64,000 bases of DNA from Vreelandella sedimenti. Lineage in GTDB: Bacteria > Pseudomonadota > Gammaproteobacteria > Pseudomonadales > Halomonadaceae. The DNA lies in assembly GCF_013416325.1 (NCBI RefSeq), contig NZ_JACCGK010000004.1, positions 124,001-188,000 on the forward strand, written 5' to 3'. Below the pieces are notes generated by a model. It was not told the DNA's origin, did not search any database, and was given only the letters and a program-made list of their open reading frames with translations. This document shows positions 62,280-64,000 of the stretch, piece after piece. The first letter of the stretch is position 1. Each line of letters starts with the position of its first letter. The translations under genes and the position numbers were made by a program.

Positions 62280-63614
62280 TTAGGCACCGAGGTAGCCCCA
62301 GATCAGCATGGCACTGCCGTAGATAATTCCCAGATATATCAGGATGAGAACCATGTAGCCCATCACATCGCGCAACTTCAGGCCGGAGATGGCCAGTACC
62401 GGGAGGATCCAGAATGGCTGAACCATGTTGGTCCACTGGTCACCAATCTGCACTGCTAACGCCGTGGCTGCCTGAGAGGCGCCCAGCTCTGCGGCAGCTT
62501 GCACCATGACAGGGCCTTGAACTGCCCACTGGCCGCCACCGGATGGGGCTAACAGGTTGATAATGCCACCGCTAATGAACGACCAGATTGGTAGCGTTTG
62601 CGCGCTGGATATATCAACAAAGATATTGGCGAATGACACCACCAAGCCCGAGCTCACCAGAATCCCCATGATCCCTGCGTAGAAGGGGTATTGCACGACG
62701 ATACCGGAGACAATACGAATCCCGTCCGCCAAGGCGGCCAAGTAATGGGAGGGCGAGGCAAATAGCAAGATACCCAGGAACAGGAAGGCGAAATTGACGG
62801 TATTAAGGTTCAGTGAGCCACCGTCCAACGCGTATAGCGCGATGTACAGCATGCCGAGCAAGCCAATAGCGATGCCCACCAACCGGCTACGATTCAAACG
62901 CTCGGCAATGGTGATTTTTTCGCCACTGGAAAGAGGGGGTTCGGTAGGCACCGCTACCGAAGCCGGATCGATTTCGACGATATCCTCGGCTTTCTTAGGG
63001 TGAAGCCAAGCATTGAAAAGTGGCAAGGTGAGAAGAATGAGGGCACTGGTGATCAAGAGAATAGGGGAAAAAATGGTGTCGCTTAGCGGTATCAGCCCGA
63101 TCGCATCTTGCAGGAAGTGCCCTTCGGTAGCGATTAATAGCGGCACACTGCCTGATAGGCCAATGCCGTAAAGAGCAAAACCCGAATACGCAGCGGCGAT
63201 CACTAAAGGATAATGCAATCCTTTCACGTTGAGCGCCAGCTTCTGGGCGACGATCCCGCCGATGACGAGGCCAAAGCCCCAATTTAACCAGCTACCAATC
63301 CCCCCCACCAAGGTAGCAACCACAATAGCGACGAAGGGCGTTTTGACACGAGCAGCGATACGGTTGAGAGCACCATCTACCAAGGGAGTCTTCGCCAGAA
63401 TGTAGCCCGCCAGAAGGATGATCGTCATCTGCATGCTGAACGCCAGCAAGTCCCAGAATCCGTCGCCCCAATAACGTACCGCATTCAGCGGGCTAGTACC
63501 CTGCATGAGCACCGCTAAAATCATGGTGAGAATGGTCAGGAAGATGGCAATGACCAATGGGTCGGGCATATAGCGATTGACGAGCCGGGTGAAGAAATTT
63601 GCCAGCGCATTCAT
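62280..63614 (-). CDS. Short-chain fatty acid transporter, AtoE family
   Basis: The 444-residue membrane protein resembles E. coli AtoE in length and pattern: VRYWGDGFWDLLAFSMQMTIILLAGYILA, GSWLNWGFGLVIGG, NLLAPSGGGQWAVQGPVM and QIGDQWTNMVQPFWILPVL. AtoE-type proteins move short-chain fatty or hydroxy acids. I chose the ATG at 63614; an upstream start at 63674 adds 20 unrelated residues. It begins the leftward group of the second catabolic island. Confidence 0.9.
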   Translation of the reverse strand: MNALANFFTRLVNRYMPDPLVIAIFLTILTMILAVLMQGTSPLNAVRYWGDGFWDLLAFSMQMTIILLAGYILAKTPLVDGALNRIAARVKTPFVAIVVATLVGGIGSWLNWGFGLVIGGIVAQKLALNVKGLHYPLVIAAAYSGFALYGIGLSGSVPLLIATEGHFLQDAIGLIPLSDTIFSPILLITSALILLTLPLFNAWLHPKKAEDIVEIDPASVAVPTEPPLSSGEKITIAERLNRSRLVGIAIGLLGMLYIALYALDGGSLNLNTVNFAFLFLGILLFASPSHYLAALADGIRIVSGIVVQYPFYAGIMGILVSSGLVVSFANIFVDISSAQTLPIWSFISGGIINLLAPSGGGQWAVQGPVMVQAAAELGASQAATALAVQIGDQWTNMVQPFWILPVLAISGLKLRDVMGYMVLILIYLGIIYGSAMLIWGYLGA

Positions 63615-63788
63615 TAGAAGCAGCCTCGTATTGTCGGCGTGGTTGTCATTGTCTACTATGTACGTATAGCGCACATAAGTTCGTTTATTGCAGTGATAGT
63701 TAACCCGCGAATGATTTTATTCAATTCGACATTTGTCTAGGGCCGACGTAAATACGGCTCGAGGCAAGTGAAATAGTAAGGAAAGCTG

Positions 63789-64000
63789 ATGCAGGACGAT
63801 GCATTACACGCCGTAGTGGTGGGCGCTGGTACCATGGGCACCACCTTGGCTAAGTTGATGGCGGCGCAGGGTGTCAACGTCATAGTGGTCGATACCAACC
63901 CACACGTGTTGGAAACCAGTCGCCTGAGTATGGGAGAGAGCGCAGCTGCTGTTGGCTTTGCCTCAGAGTTAACGGTCGGTCAGCGTCCCGATTTTGTGAT
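63789..64000 (+). CDS. 3-hydroxyacyl-CoA dehydrogenase NAD-binding protein, N-terminal part (truncated by window edge)
   Basis: The frame from the ATG at 63789 runs to the window end (70 residues) and reads MQDDALHAVVVGAGTMGTTLAKLMAAQGVNVIVVDTNP. This is the Rossmann start of 3-hydroxybutyryl/3-hydroxyacyl-CoA dehydrogenases. It is divergent from the AtoE-type transporter gene and fits CoA-ester catabolism in the same island. Confidence 0.75.
   Translation, partial: MQDDALHAVVVGAGTMGTTLAKLMAAQGVNVIVVDTNPHVLETSRLSMGESAAAVGFASELTVGQRPDFV

Noticed and set aside
1..64000. tRNA, rRNA, insertion sequences, prophage and integrase genes
   Set aside because: None of these was recognised anywhere in the window; the island edges show no direct repeats or tRNA ends that I can see.

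Overview
The window is a 64 kb piece of chromosome from a halophilic gammaproteobacterium of the Halomonas type (Halomonadaceae). The inference rests on gene order (rpoZ-spoT-ridA, oxyR-recG, ubiC-ubiA-phoB-phoR, a pst operon, uvrD-hexR), on protein style, on a moderate-to-high GC content, and on the many small-organic-acid transporters (TTT, TRAP SBP, NSS, AtoE-type). I see no rRNA, tRNA, insertion sequence, prophage or CRISPR array.

Layout. 1-6.9 kb: housekeeping genes (rpoZ end, spoT, ridA, an NAD-epimerase, oxyR overlapping recG). 7.0-19.8 kb: an accessory catabolic island. A GntR/FCD regulator stands between a leftward operon (SDR, aminotransferase, alpha/beta hydrolase, carbamoylase-like M20 hydrolase, gentisate-type bicupin) and a rightward operon (ABC transporter with NMT1/THI5-like binding protein, class II aldolase, TauD-type dioxygenase, amidase). 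It probably imports and breaks down a nitrogen-containing, amide- or carbamoyl-bearing compound that I cannot name. 19.9-30 kb: yccS, a DUF3100/M20 amidohydrolase operon, then a dehydrogenase-aldehyde dehydrogenase-VOC-cysE operon with a LysR regulator. 30-35.7 kb: SCP2-like protein, HU, rubredoxin-reductase-like flavoprotein, ubiC, ubiA, phoB, phoR. 38.3-47.3 kb: copper chaperone, cysZ, the phosphate genes phoU-pstB-pstA-pstC and pstS, a thioesterase, an orphan TRAP binding protein and psiE; PHO boxes precede phoB and pstC. 47.3-55.5 kb: uvrD, hexR, an NSS transporter, DUF72, a 2-oxoadipate dioxygenase/decarboxylase-family protein and aroQ. 55.5-64 kb: a second catabolic island (IclR regulator, complete TTT transporter, frameshifted CoA-transferase, SDR, muconolactone-isomerase-like protein, YciI, AtoE-type transporter, start of a 3-hydroxyacyl-CoA dehydrogenase).

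The most striking region is 35.75-38.28 kb, between phoR and a copper chaperone. It holds three consecutive units. Each unit has the same promoter geometry: a TGTG-N9-YACA-type dyad 116-117 bp upstream of a sigma-54 -24/-12 element, and a consensus IHF site exactly 43 bp upstream of that element. Each promoter drives a small secreted acidic protein carrying an L-x-x-D-E-G-D motif. In the first two units the stop codon is followed by a run of short hairpins with GGA in the loop, a conserved core of about 80 nt, and an intrinsic terminator. This is the layout of a CsrA/RsmA-sequestering RNA. The array therefore looks like a sigma-54-controlled set of secreted peptides fused to, or adjacent to, Csr/Rsm sponge RNAs. 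I know of no described system of this form.

Start codons were adjusted where a ribosome-binding site or family alignment argued for it; all functional names are from family recognition by eye, without database searches.
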